Shown: positions 10,119 to 24,136 of the stretch, in pieces
Layout: each line of letters starts with the position of its first letter
Position numbering within the stretch: position 1 is the stretch's first letter
Assembly: GCA_037013495.1 (NCBI GenBank)
Contig: CM072810.1
Coordinates: forward strand, 37,291,843-37,355,842
Length of the DNA: 64,000 nt
Direction of reading: 5' to 3'
Source of the DNA: Hippophae tibetana
Lineage: Eukaryota > Streptophyta > Magnoliopsida > Rosales > Elaeagnaceae
Translations under genes and position numbers: made by a program
Notes under the pieces: generated by a model
Seen by the model: the letters and a program-made list of their open reading frames with translations, nothing else
Database searches by the model: none
What the model was told of the DNA's origin: nothing

Positions 10119-11872
10119 ATGATAGCAATCCACTTTCGCGGATGGAAAGAGCTTGACTTTATAGACATCAATTATAGTTGTACGAGCGAAGCTATTTTGA
10201 CACAATTGTTAGAAATGATGAATCTAGTACCAATGAAGAGAAAATATCTATACTTTCCCATAGATTTACTAAATTTCTTAGAAAGAATAAACCCGTTTTT
10301 AGGGATTTAAGAAAAAGGTAATCTGAGCTCTAAAATGATTATTTCAATGAATTTATAGTGGTATTTCTTCCAAGAAACTTCAAACATTTTGGAGACCACT
10401 CATATAGGCATTTGAGCAAAAAACTAAATCTAGAACTATGCAGCTGAACAGAAATTTTGAACTCCATATCCTGCAAGAGGATGAAACTTTGAAGAAATTC
10501 TACGCAGGTTTTTCAATCATTATCAACTACTCGTACAATTTGGATGGATCTATTTGGAAAAAAAAGTAGATTGAGAAAATTGTTGTTAGCCTACATTTTC
10601 ATTTTCAAGAAAAAGATACCTTGCTTAAATCCATATAGAAGGCCTGTGAAATTACTGTTAAATGAGTCAGTTGGGAAATTATTCGAACTGTATTATTTGT
10701 TGCTAAGATGATAGCAATCCACTTTCGCGGATGGAAAGAGCTTGACTTTATAGAAATCAAGAAAAGTGGTACGAGCGAAGCAATTTTGACACAATTGTTA
10801 GAATTGATGAATCTAATACCAATGAAGAGAAAATATCTATACTTTCCCATAGATTTACTAAATTTCTTAGAAGGAATAAACCTGTTTTTAGGGATTTAAA
10901 AAAAAGGTAATCCGAGCTCTAAAATGATTATTTCAATGAATTTATAGTTGTATTTCTTCCAAGCGACTTCAAACATTTTGGAGACCACTCATATAGGCAT
11001 TTGAGCAAAAAACTAAATCTAGAACTATGGAGCTGAACATAAATTTTAAACTCTATATCATGCAAGAGGATGAAACTTTGAACAAATTCTAGGAAGGTTT
11101 TTCAATCAATTTCAACTACCCGTACAATTTGGATGGACCTATTTGGAAAAAAAAGTAGATTGAGAAAATTGTTGTTAGCCTAAATTATCATTTTCAAGAA
11201 AAAGATACCTTGCTTAAATCCATATAGAAGGCCTGTGCACTTACTGTTAAATGAATCAGTTGGGAAATTATTCGAAATGCATTATTTGTTGCCAAGATGA
11301 TAGCAATCCACTTTCGTGGATGGAAAGAGCTTGACTTTATAGCCATCAAGTATAGTGGTACGAGCGAAGCTATTTTGACACAATTGTTAGAAATGATGAA
11401 TCTAATAACTATGAAGAGAAAATATCTATACTTTCCCATAGATTTACTAAATTTCTTCCGTTTTTAGGGATTTAAGAAAAAGGTAATCCGAGCTCTAAAA
11501 TGATTATTTGAATGAATTTATAGTGGTATTTCTTCCAAGAAACTTCAAACATTTTGGAGACCACTCATATAGGCATTTGAACAAAAAACTAAATCTAGAA
11601 CTATGCAGCTGAACATAAATTTTGAACTCTATATCATGCAAGAGGATGAAACTTTGAACAAATTCTATGCAGGTTTTTGAATCATTATCAACTACCCGTA
11701 CAATTTGGATGGATCTATTTGGGAAAAAAAGTAGATTGAGAAAACTTTTGTTAGCCTACATTATCATTTTCAAGAAAAAGATACCTTGCTTAAATCCATA
11801 TAGAAGGCCTGTGAACATACTGTTAAATCAATCAGTTGCGAAATTATTCGAACTCCATTATTTGTTGCCAAG
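10119..11872 (+). repeat. 1,754-bp trimer, copy 1 of 3
   Basis: Anchors 10119 (long), 10708 (long) and 11297 (short) repeat at offsets of exactly 1,754 and 3,508 bp. The first monomer has CATCAATTATAG and a spacer with AACAGAAATT, CTCCATATCCTGC and TTGAAGAAATTC. The second has the AATGAGTCAG/GAATTGATG variant set, followed by ATGGAGCTG and TTCTAGGAAGG. The third has TTCGAAATGCAT and AATAACTATGAAG. Each monomer of the trimer therefore belongs to a distinct subtype, which is the definition of a higher-order repeat. Confidence 0.94.
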
Positions 11873-13626
11873 ATGATAGCAATCCACTTTCGCGGATGGA
11901 AAGAGCTTGACTTTATAGACATCAATTATAGTTGTACGAGCGAAGCTATTTTGACACAATTGTTAGAAATGATGAATCTAGTACCAATGAAGAGAAAATA
12001 TCTATACTTTCCCATAGATTTACTAAATTTCTTAGAAAGAATAAACCCGTTTTTAGGGATTTAAGAAAAAGGTAATCTGAGCTCTAAAATGATTATTTCA
12101 ATGAATTTATAGTGGTATTTCTTCCAAGAAACTTCAAACATTTTGGAGACCACTCATATAGGCATTTGAGCAAAAAACTAAATCTAGAACTATGCAGCTG
12201 AACAGAAATTTTGAACTCCATATCCTGCAAGAGGATGAAACTTTGAAGAAATTCTATGCAGGTTTTTCAATCATTATCAACTACTCGTACAATTTGGATG
12301 GATCTATTTGGAAAAAAAAGTAGATTGAGAAAATTGTTGTTAGCCTACATTTTCATTTTCAAGAAAAAGATACCTTGCTTAAATCCATATAGAAGGCCTG
12401 TGAAATTACTGTTAAATGAGTCAGTTGGGAAATTATTCGAACTGTATTATTTGTTGCTAAGATGATAGCAATCCACTTTCGCGGATGGAAAGAGCTTGAC
12501 TTTATAGAAATCAAGAAAAGTGGTACGAGCGAAGCAATTTTGACACAATTGTTAGAATTGATGAATCTAATACCAATGAAGAGAAAATATCTATACTTTC
12601 CCATAGATTTACTAAATTTCTTAGAAGGAATAAACCTGTTTTTAGGGATTTAAAAAAAAGGTAATCCGAGCTCTAAAATGATTATTTCAATGAATTTATA
12701 GTTGTATTTCTTCCAAGCGACTTCAAACATTTTGGAGACCACTCATATAGGCATTTGAGCAAAAAACTAAATCTAGAACTATGGAGCTGAACATAAATTT
12801 TAAACTCTATATCATGCAAGAGGATGAAACTTTGAACAAATTCTAGGAAGGTTTTTCAATCAATTTCAACTACCCGTACAATTTGGATGGACCTATTTGG
12901 AAAAAAAAGTAGATTTAGAAAATTGTTGTTAGCCTAAATTATCATTTTCAAGAAAAAGATACCTTGCTTAAATCCATATAGAAGGCCTGTGCACTTACTG
13001 TTAAATGAATCAGTTGGGAAATTATTCGAAATGCATTATTTGTTGCCAAGATGATAGCAATCCACTTTCGTGGATGGAAAGAGCTTGACTTTATAGCCAT
13101 CAAGTATAGTGGTACGAGCGAAGCTATTTTGACACAATTGTTAGAAATGATGAATCTAATAACTATGAAGAGAAAATATCTATACTTTCCCATAGATTTA
13201 CTAAATTTCTTCCGTTTTTAGGGATTTAAGAAAAAGGTAATCCGAGCTCTAAAATGATTATTTGAATGAATTTATAGTGGTATTTCTTCCAAGAAACTTC
13301 AAACATTTTGGAGACCACTCATATAGGCATTTGAACAAAAAACTAAATCTAGAACTATGCAGCTGAACATAAATTTTGAACTCTATATCATGCAAGAGGA
13401 TGAAACTTTGAACAAATTCTATGCAGGTTTTTGAATCATTATCAACTACCCGTACAATTTGGATGGATCTATTTGGGAAAAAAAGTAGATTGAGAAAACT
13501 TTTGTTAGCCTACATTATCATTTTCAAGAAAAAGATACCTTGCTTAAATCCATATAGAAGGCCTGTGAACATACTGTTAAATCAATCAGTTGCGAAATTA
13601 TTCGAACTCCATTATTTGTTGCCAAG
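11873..13626 (+). repeat. 1,754-bp trimer, copy 2 of 3
   Basis: Anchors are at 11873, 12462 and 13051. The copy is almost identical to its neighbours. Visible private changes are TTCTATGCAGG near 12253, where the other two copies have TTCTACGCAGG (a CpG transition), and AGATTTAGAAAA near 12914, where the others have AGATTGAGAAAA. Confidence 0.94.
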
Positions 13627-15379
13627 ATGATAGCAATCCACTTTCGCGGATGGAAAGAGCTTGACTTTATAGACATCAATTATAGTTGTACGAGCGAAGC
13701 TATTTTGACACAATTGTTAGAAATGATGAATCTAGTACCAATGAAGAGAAAATATCTATACTTTCCCATAGATTTACTAAATTTCTTAGAAAGAATAAAC
13801 CCGTTTTTAGGGATTTAAGAAAAAGGTAATCTGAGCTCTAAAATGATTATTTCAATGAATTTATAGTGGTATTTCTTCCAAGAAACTTCAAACATTTTGG
13901 AGACCACTCATATAGGCATTTGAGCAAAAAACTAAATCTAGAACTATGCAGCTGAACAGAAATTTTGAACTCCATATCCTGCAAGAGGATGAAACTTTGA
14001 AGAAATTCTACGCAGGTTTTTCAATCATTATCAACTACACGTACAATTTGGATGGATCTATTTGGAAAAAAAAGTAGATTGAGAAAATTGTTGTTAGCCT
14101 ACATTTTCATTTTCAAGAAAAAGATACCTTGCTTAAATCCATATAGAAGGCCTGTGAAATTACTGTTAAATGAGTCAGTTGGGAAATTATTCGAACTGTA
14201 TTATTTGTTGCTAAGATGATAGCAATCCACTTTCGCGGATGGAAAGAGCTTGACTTTATAGAAATCAAGAAAAGTGGTACGAGCGAAGCAATTTTGACAC
14301 AATTGTTAGAATTGATGAATCTAATACCAATGAAGAGAAAATATCTATACTTTCCCATAGATTTACTAAATTTCTTAGAAGGAATAAACCTGTTTTTAGG
14401 GATTTAAAAAAAAGGTAATCCGAGCTCTAAAATGATTATTTCAATGAATTTATAGTTGTATTTCTTCCAAGCGACTTCAAACATTTTGGAGACCACTCAT
14501 ATAGGCATTTGAGCAAAAAACTAAATCTAGAACTATGGAGCTGAACATAAATTTTAAACTCTATATCATGCAAGAGGATGAAACTTTGAACAAATTCTAG
14601 GAAGGTTTTTCAATCAATTTCAACTACCCGTACAATTTGGATGGACCTATTTGGAAAAAAAAGTAGATTGAGAAAATTGTTGTTAGCCTAAATTATCATT
14701 TTCAAGAAAAAGATACCTTGCTTAAATCCATATAGAAGGCCTGTGCACTTACTGTTAAATGAATCAGTTGGGAAATTATTCGAAATGCATTATTTGTTGC
14801 CAAGATGATAGCAATCCACTTTCGTGGATGGAAAGAGCTTGACTTTATAGCCATCAAGTATAGTGGTACGAGCGAAGCTATTTTGACACAATTGTTAGAA
14901 ATGATGAATCTAATAACTATGAAGAGAAAATATCTATACTTTCCCATAGATTTACTAAATTTCTTCCGTTTTTAGGGATTTAAGAAAAAGGTAATCCGAG
15001 CTCTAAAATGATTATTTGAATGAATTTATAGTGGTATTTCTTCCAAGAAACTTCAAACATTTTGGACCCACTCATATAGGCATTTGAACAAAAAACTAAA
15101 TCTAGAACTATGCAGCTGAACATAAATTTTGAACTCTATATCATGCAAGAGGATGAAACTTTGAACAAATTCTATGCAGGTTTTTGAATCATTATCAACT
15201 ACCCGTACAATTTGGATGGACCTATTTGGGAAAAAAAGTAGATAGAGAAAATAGTTGTTAGCCTACATTATCATTTTCAAGAAAAAGATACCTTGCTTAA
15301 ATCCATATAGAAGGCCTGTGAACTTACTGTTAAATGAATCAGTTGGGAAATTATTCGAACTGCATTATTTGTTGCCAAG
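13627..15379 (+). repeat. 1,754-bp trimer, copy 3 of 3 (1,753 bp)
   Basis: Anchors are at 13627, 14216 and 14805. One base is missing at TTTGGACCC near 15064, a deletion shared with the distant copy ending at 5471 but not with the two preceding trimers. Private change: CTACACGTAC near 14038, where its neighbours have CTACTCGTAC. The shared deletion shows that this copy, not the other two, is the closest relative of 3719-5471. Confidence 0.93.
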
Positions 15380-15968
15380 ATGATAGCAATCCACTTTCGC
15401 GGATGGAAAGAGCTTGACTTTATAGACATCAAGTATAGTTGTACGAGCGAAGCTATTTTGACACAATTGTTAGAAATGATGAATCTAGTACCAATGAAGA
15501 GAAAATATCTATACTTTCCCATAGATTTACTAAATTTCTTAGAAAGAATAAACCCGTTTTTAGGGATTTAAGAAAAAGGTAATCCGAGCTCTAAAATGAT
15601 TATTTCAATGAATTTATAGTTGTATTTCTTCCAAGCGACTTCAAACATTTTGGAGACCACTCATATAGGCATTTGAGGAAAAAACTAAATCTAGAACTAT
15701 GCAGCTGAACATAAATTTTGAACTCTATATCATGCAAGAGGATGAAACTTTGAACAAATTCTACGCAGGTTTTTCAATCAATTTCAACTACCCGTACAAT
15801 TTGGATGGACCTATTTGGAAAAAAAAGTAGATTGAGAAAATTGTTGTTAGCCTACATTATCATTTTCAAGAAAAAGATACCTTGCTTAAATCCATATAGA
15901 AGGCCTGTGCACTTACTGTTAAATGAATCAGTTGCGAAATTATTCGAACTGCATTATTTGTTGCCAAG
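15380..15968 (+). repeat. Single long monomer, counterpart of 801 and 5472
   Basis: This copy carries GTAGATAGAG before the anchor and the CCAAGCGACTTC spacer type after it. It sits between the trimer run and the second five-monomer cassette, exactly as the copy at 801 precedes the first cassette. The match 801-3719 versus 15380-18298 has a constant offset of 14,579 bp. Confidence 0.85.
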
Positions 15969-18297
15969 ATGATAGCAATCCACTTTCGTGGACGGAAAGA
16001 GCTTGACTTGATAGCCATCAAGTATAGTGGTACGAGCGAAGCTATTTTGACACAATTGTTAGAAATGATGAATCTAATACCAATGAAGAGAAAATATCTA
16101 TACTTTCCCATAGATTTACTAAATTTCTTCCGTTTTTAGGGATTTAAGAAAAAGGTAATCCGAGCTATAAAATGATTATTTCAATGAATTTATAGTTTTA
16201 TTTCTTCCAAGAAACTTCAAACATTTTGGAGACCACTCATATAGGCATTTGAACAAAAAACTAAATCTAGAACTATGCAGCTGAACATAAATTTTGAACT
16301 CTATATCATGCAAGAGGATGAAACTTTGAACAAATTCTATGCAGGTTTTTGAATCATTATCAACTACCCGTACAATTTGGATGGACCTATTTGGAAAAAA
16401 AAGTAGATTGAGAAAACTGTTGTTAGCCTACATTATCATTTTCAAGAAAAAGATACCTTGCTTAAATCCATATAGAAGGCCTGTGAACTTACTGTTAAAT
16501 GAATCAGTTGGAAATTATTCGAACTGCATTATTTGTTGCCAAGATGATAGAAATCCACTTTCGCAGATGGAAAGAGCTTGACTTTATAGACATCAAGTAT
16601 AGTTGTACGAGCGAAGCTATTTTGACACAATTGTTAGAAATGATGAATCTAGTACCAATGAAGAGAAAATATCTATACTTTCCTATAGATTTACTAAATT
16701 TCTTAGAAAGAATAAACCCGTTTTTAGGGATTTAAAAAAAAGGTAATCCGAGCTCTAAAATAATTATTTCAATGATTTTATAGTTGTATTTCTTCCAAGC
16801 GACTTCAAACATTTTGGCGACCACTCATATAGGTATTTGAGGAAAAAACTAAATCTAGAACTATGCAGCTGAATATAAATTTTGAACTCTATATCATGCA
16901 AGATGATGAAACTTTGAACAAATTCTACGCAGGTTTTTCAATCAATTTCAACTACCCGTACAATTTGGATGGACCTATTTGGGAAAAAAAGTAGATTGAG
17001 AAAATTGTTGTTAGCCAACATTATCATTTTCAAGAAAAAGATACCTTGCTTAAATCCATATAGAAGGCCTGTGAACTTACTGTTAAATGAATCAGTTGGG
17101 AAATTATTCGAACTGCATTATTTGTTGCCAAGATGATAGCAATGCACTTTCGTGGATGGAAAGAGCTTGACTTTATAGCCATCAAGTATAGTGGTACGAG
17201 CGAAGCTATTTTGACACAATTGTTAGAAATGATGAATCTAATACCAATGAAGAGAAAATATCTATACTTTCCCATAGATTTACTAAATTTCTTAGAAAGA
17301 ATAAACCCGTTTTTAGGGATTTAAGAAAAAGGTAATCCGAGCTCTAAAATGATTATTTGAATTAATTTATAGTGGTATTTCTTCCAAGAAACTTCAAACA
17401 TTTTGGAGACCACTCATATAGGCATTTGAACAAAAAACTAAATCTAGAACTATGCAGCTGAACATAAATTTTGAACTCTATATCATGCAAGAGGATGAAA
17501 CTTTGAACAAATTCTACGCAGGTTTTTCAATCAATTTCAACTACCAGTACAATTTAGATGGACCTATTTGGAAAAAAAAGTAGATTGAGAAAATTGTTGT
17601 TAGCCTACATTATCATTTTCAAGAAAAAGATACCTTGCTTAAATCCATATAGAAGGCCTGTGAACTTACTGTTAAATGAATCAGTTGCGAAATTATTCGA
17701 ACTGCATTATTTGTTGCCAAGATGATAGCAATCCACTTTCGCGGATGGAAAGAGCTTGACTTTATAGACATCAAGTATAGTGGTACGAGCGAAGCTATTT
17801 TGACACAATTGTTAGAAATGATGAATCTAATACCAATGAAGAGAAAATATCTATACTTTCCCATAGATTTACTAAATTTCTTCCGTTTTTAGGGATTTAA
17901 GAAAAAGGTAATCCGAGCTCTAAAATGATTATTTCAATGAATTTATAGTGGTATTTCTTCGAAGAAACTTCAAACATTTTGGAGACCACTCATAAAGGCA
18001 TTTGAACAAAAAACTAAATCTAAAACTATGCAGCTGAACATAAATTTTGAACTCTATATCATGCAAGAGGATGAAACTTTGAACAAATTCTATGCAGGTT
18101 TTTGAATCATTATCAACTACCCGTACAATTTGGATGGACCTATTTGGGAAAAAAAGTAGATTGAGAAAACGTTTGTTAGCCTACATTATCATTTTCAAGA
18201 AAAAGATACCTTGCTTAAATCCATATAGAAGGCCTGTGAACTTACTGTTAAATCAATCAGTTGCGAAATTATTCGAACTCTATTATTTGTTGCCAAG
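15969..18297 (+). repeat. Five-monomer cassette, copy 2
   Basis: Anchors are at 15969, 16544, 17133, 17722 and 18298. The cassette matches 1390-3719 at +14,579 bp, with the same TTGGAAATT deletion, AAAATAATTATTTC and TTTGGCGACC markers. Private changes are GATAGAAATCC and CGCAGATGG (a CpG transition) near 16550, AATGCACTTTCG near 17141, and CTACCAGTAC near 17543. Confidence 0.88.
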
Positions 18298-21200
18298 ATG
18301 ATAGCAATCCACTTTCGCGGATGGAAAGAGCTTGACTTTATAGACATCAATTATAGTTGTACGAGCGAAGCTATTTTGACACAATTGTTAGAAATGATGA
18401 ATCTAGTACCAATGAAGAGAAAATATCTATACTTTCCCATAGATTTACTAAATTTCTTAGAAAGAATAAACCCGTTTTTAGGGATTTAGGAAAAAGGTAA
18501 TCTGAGCTCTAAAATGATTATTTCAATGAATTTATAGTGGTATTTCTTCCAAGAAACTTCAAACATTTTGGAGACCACTCATATAGGCATTTGAACAAAA
18601 AACTACATCTAGAACTATGCAGCTGAACATAAATTTTGAACTCTATATCATGCAAGAGGATGAAACTTTGAACAAATTCTATGCAGGTTTTTGAATCAAT
18701 ATCAACTACCCATACAATTTGGATGGACCTATTTGGGAAAAAAAGTAGATTGAGAAAATTGTTGTTGGCCTACATTATCATTTTCAAGAAAAAGATACCT
18801 TGCTTAAATCCATATAGAAGGCCTGTGAACTTACTGTTAAATCAATCAGTTGCGAAATTATTCGAACTCCATTATTTGTTGCCAAGATGATAGCAATCCA
18901 CTTTCGCGGATGGAAAGAGCTTGACTTTATAGACATCAATTATAGTTGTACGAGCGAAGCTATTTTGACACAATTGTTAGAAATGATGAATCTAGTACCA
19001 ATGAAGAGAAAATATCTATACTTTCCCATAGATTTACTAAATTTCTTAGAAAGAATAAACCCGTTTTTAGGGATTTAGGAAAAAGGTAATCTGAGCTCTA
19101 AAATGATTATTTCAATGAATTTATAGTGGTATTTCTTCCAAGAAACTTCAAACATTTTGGAGACCACTCATATAGGCATTTGAACAAAAAACTACATCTA
19201 GAACTATGCAGCTGAACATAAATTTTGAACTCTATATCATGCAAGAGGATGAAACTTTGAACAAATTCTACGCAGGTTTTTCAATCAATTTCAACTACCC
19301 GTACAATTTAGATGGACCTATTTGGAAAAAAAAGTAGATTGAGAAAATTGTTGTTAGCCTACATTATCATTTTCAAGAAAAAGATACCTTGCTTAAATCC
19401 ATATAGAAGGCCTGTGAACTTACTGTTAAATGAATCAGTTGCGAAATTATTCGAACTGCATTATTTGTTGCCAAGATGATAGCAATCCACTTTCGCGGAT
19501 GGAAAGAGCTTGACTTTATAGACATCAAGTATAGTGGTACGAGCGAAGCTATTTTGACACAATTGTTAGAAATGATGAATCTAATACCAATTAAGAGAAA
19601 ATATCTATACTTTCCCATAGATTTACTAAATTTCTTCCGTTTTTAGGGATTTAAGAAAAAGGTAATCCGAGCTCTAAAATGATTATTTCAATGAATTTAT
19701 AGTGGTATTTCTTCGAAGAAACTTCAAACATTTTGGAGACCACTCATAAAGGCATTTGAACAAAAAACTAAATCTAGAACTATGCAGCTGAACATAAATT
19801 TTGAACTCTATATCATGCAAGAGGATGAAACTTTGAACAAATTCTATGCAGGTTTTTGAATCATTATCAACTACCCGTACAATTTGGATGGACCTATTTG
19901 GGAAAAAAAGTAGATTGAGAAAACGTTTGTAAGCCTACATTATCATTTTCAAGAAAAAGATACCTTGCTTAAATCCATATAGAAGGCCTGTGAACTTACT
20001 GTTAAATCAATCAGTTGCGAAATTATTCGAACTCCATTATTTGTTGCCAAGATGATAGCAATCCACTTTCGCGGATGGAAAGAGCTTGACTTTATAGACA
20101 TCAATTATAGTTGTACGAGCGAAGCTATTTTGACACAATTGTTAGAAATGATGAATCTAATACCAATGAAGAGAAAATATCTATACTTTCCCATAGATTT
20201 ACTAAATTTCTTAGAAAGAATAAACCCGTTTTTAGGGATTTAGGAAAAAGGTAATCTGAGCTCTAAAATGATTATTTCAATGAATTTATAGTGGTATTTC
20301 TTCCAAGAAACTTCAAACATTTTGGAGACCACTCATATAGGCATTTGAGGAAAAAACTAAATCTAGAACTATGCAGCTGAACATAAATTTTGAACTCTAT
20401 ATCATGCAAGAGGATGAAACTTTGAACAAATTCTACGCAGGTTTTTCAATCAATTTCAACTACCCGTACAATTTGGATGGACCTATTTGGAAAAAAAAGT
20501 AGATAGAGAAAATTGTTGTTAGCCTACATTATCATTTTCAAGAAAAAGATACCTTGCTTAAATCCATATAGAAGGCCTGTGAACTTACTGTTAAATGAAT
20601 CAGTTGGGAAATTATTCGAACTGCATTATTTGTTGCCAAGATGATAGCAATCCACTTTCGTGGACGGAAAGAGCTTGACTTGATAGCCATCAAGTATAGT
20701 GGTACGAGCGAAGCTATTTTGACACAATTGTTAGAAATGATGAATCTAATACCAATGAAGAGAAAATATCTATACTTTCCCATAGATTTACTAAATTTCT
20801 TCCGTTTTTAGGGATTTAAGAAAAAGGTAATCCGAGCTCTAAAATGATTATTTCAATGAATTTATAGTGGTATTTCTTCCAAGAAACTTCAAACATTTTG
20901 GAGACCACTCATATAGGCATTTGAACAAAAAACTAAATCTAGAACTATGCAGCTGAACATAAATTTTGAACTCTATATCATGCAAGAGGATGAAACTTTG
21001 AACAAATTCTATGCAGGTTTTTGAATCATTATCAACTACCCGTACAATTTGGATGGACCTATTTGGGAAAAAAAGTAGATAGAGAAAACTGTTGTTAGCC
21101 TACATTATCATTTTCAAGAAAAAGATACCTTGCTTAAATCCATATAGAAGGCCTGTGAACTTACTGTTAAATGAATCAGTTGCGAAATTATTCGAACTGC

Positions 21201-21805
21201 ATTATTTGTTGCCAAGATGATAGCAATCCACTTTCGGGGATGGAAAGAGCTTGACTTTATAGACATCAAGTATAGTTGTACGAGCGAAGCTATTTTGACA
21301 CAATTGTTAGAAATGATGAATCTAGTACCAATGAAGAGAAAATATCTATACTTTCCCATAGATTTACTAAATTTCTTAGAAAGAATAAACCCGTTTTTAG
21401 GGATTTAAAAAAAAGGTAATCCGAGCTCTAAAATGATTATTTCAATGAATTTATAGTTGTATTTCTTCCAAGCGACTTCAAACATTTTGGAGACCACTCA
21501 TATAGGCATTTGAGGAAAAAACTAAATCTAGAACTATGCAGCTGAACATAAATTTTGAACTCTATATCATGCAAGAGGATGAAACTTTGAACAAATTCTA
21601 CGCAGGTTTTTCAATCAATTTCAACTACCCGTACAATTTGGATGGACCTATTTGGAAAAAAAAGTAGATAGAGAAAATTGTTGTTAGCCTACATTATCAT
21701 TTTCAAGAAAAAGATACCTTGCTTAAATCCATATAGAAGGCCTGTGCACTTACTGTTAAATGAATCAGTTGCGAAATTATTCGAACAGCATTATTTGTTG
21801 CCAAG
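18298..21805 (+). repeat. Six monomers forming two related trimers and a transition zone
   Basis: Anchors are at 18298, 18887, 19476, 20052, 20641 and 21217. The pairs 17722/18298 and 19476/20052 are offset by 1,754 bp, indicating a trimer duplication. The marker GGGATTTAGGAAAAAGG is confined to the copies at 18298, 18887 and 20052. ACTACATCTAG occurs after 18298 and 18887, and reappears in the macro-units near 24444 and 25030 and in copy 2. The copy at 21217 has a private CGGGGATGG near 21235. Its right end at about 21670 is the left breakpoint of the 21.7-kb duplication. Confidence 0.85.
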
Positions 21806-24136
21806 ATGATAGCAATCCACTTTCGTGGACGGAAAGAGCTTGACTTGATAGCCATCAAGTATAGTGGTACGAGCGAAGCTATTTTGACACAATTGTTAGA
21901 AATGATGAATCTAATACCAATGAAGAGAAAATATCTATACTTTATCATAGATTTACTAAATTTCTTCCGTTTTTAGGGATTTAAGAAAAAGGTAATCCGA
22001 GCTATAAAATGATTATTTCAATGAATTTATAGTTTTATTTCTTCCAAGAAACTTCAAAAATTTTGGGAGACCACTCATATAGGCATTTGAACAAAAAACT
22101 AAATCTAGAACTATGCAGCTGAACATAAATTTTGAACTCTATATCATGCAAGAGGATGAAACTTTGAACAAATTCTATGCAGGTTTTTGAATCATTATCA
22201 ACTACCCGTACAATTTGGATGGACCTATTTGGAAAAAAAAGTAGATTGAGAAAACTGTTGTTAGCCTACATTATCATTTTCAAGAAAAAGATACCTTGCT
22301 TAAATCCATATAGAAGGCCTGTGAACTTACTGTTAAATGAATCAGTTGGAAATTATTCGAACTGCATTATTTGTTGCCAAGATGATAGCAATCCACTTTC
22401 GCGGATGGAAAGAGCTTGACTTTATAGACATCAAGTATAGTTGTACGAGCGAAGCTATTTTGACACAATTGTTAGAAATGATGAATCTAGTACCAATGAA
22501 GAGAAAATATCTATACTTTCCTATAGATTTACTAAATTTCTTAGAATGAATAAACCCGTTTTTAGGGATTTAAAAAAAAGGTAATACGAGCTCTAAAATA
22601 ATTATTTCAATGAATTTATAGTTGTATTTCTTCCAAGCGACTTCAAACATTTTGGTGACCACTCATATAGGTATTTGAGGAAAAAACTAAATCTAGAACT
22701 ATGCAGGTGAATATAAATTTTGAACTCTATATCATGCAAGATGATGAAACTTTGAACAAATTCTACGCAGGTTTTTCAATCAATTTCAACTACCCGTACA
22801 ATTTGGATGGACCTATTTGGGAAAAAAAGTAGATTGAGAAAATTGTTGTTAGCCAACATTATCATTTTCAAGAAAAAGATACCTTGCTTAAATCCATATA
22901 GAAGGCCTGTGAACTTACTGTTAAATGAATCAGTTGGGAAATTATTCGAACTGCATTATTTGTTGCCAAGATGATAGCAATCCACTTTCGTGGATGGAAA
23001 GAGCTTGACTTTATTGCCATCAAGTATAGTGGTACGAGCGAAGCTATTTTGACACAATTGTTAGAAATGATGAATCTAATACCAATGAAGAGAAAATATC
23101 TATACTTTCCCATAGATTTACTAAATTTCTTAGAAAGAATAAACCCGTTTTTAGGGATTTAAGAAAAAAGGTAATCCGAGCTCTAAAATGATTATTTGAA
23201 TTAATTTATAGTGGTATTTCTTCCAAGAAACTTCAAACATTTTGGAGACCACTCATATAGGCATTTGAACAAAAAACTAAATCTAGAACTATGCAGCTGA
23301 ACATAAATTTTGAACTCTATATCATGCAAGAGGATGAAACTTTGAACAAATTCTACGCAGGTTTTTCAATCAATTTCAACTACCCGTACAATTTAGATGG
23401 ACCTATTTGGAAAAAAAAGTAGATTGAGAAAATTGTTGTTAGCCTACATTATCATTTTCAAGAAAAAGATACCTTGCTTAAATCCATATAGAAGGCCTGT
23501 GAACTTACTGTTAAATGAATCAGTTGCGAAATTATTCGAACTGCATTATTTGTTGCCAAGATGATAGCAATCCACTTTCGCGGATGGAAAGAGCTTGACT
23601 TTATAGACATCAAGTATAGTGGTACGAGCGAAGCAATTTTGACACAATTGTTAGAAATGATGACTCTAATACCAATGAAGAGAAAATATCTATACTTTCC
23701 CATAGATTTACTAAATTTCTTCCGTTTTTAGGGATTTAAGAAAAAGGTAATCCGAGCTCTAAAATGATTATTTCAATGAATTTATAGTGGTATTTCTTCG
23801 AAGAAACTTCAAACATTTTGGAGACCACTCATAAAGGCATTTGAACAAAAAACTAAATCTAGAACTATGCAGCTGAACATAAATTTTGAACTCTATATCA
23901 TGCAAGAGGATGAAACTTTGAACAAATTCTATGCAGGTTTTTGAATCATTATCAACTACCCGTACAATTTGGATGGACCTATTTGGGAAAAAAAGTAGAT
24001 TGAGAAAACTTTTGTTAGCCTACATTATCATTTTCAAGAAAAAGATACCTTGCTTAAATCCATATAGAAGGCCTGTGAACTTACTGTTAAATCAATCAGT
24101 TGCGAAATTATTCGAACTCCATTATTTGTTGCCAAG
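21806..24136 (+). repeat. Five-monomer cassette, copy 3
   Basis: Anchors are at 21806, 22382, 22971, 23561 and 24137. The markers of the cassette second monomer are present, with TTTGGTGACC instead of TTTGGCGACC and a new TTAGAATGAATAAAC near 22542. One base is inserted at GATTTAAGAAAAAAGG near 23161, which gives a 590-bp interval. AAAAATTTTGGGAG near 22058 adds a base that offsets the TTGGAAATT deletion. All of these are shared with copy 4. Confidence 0.9.
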
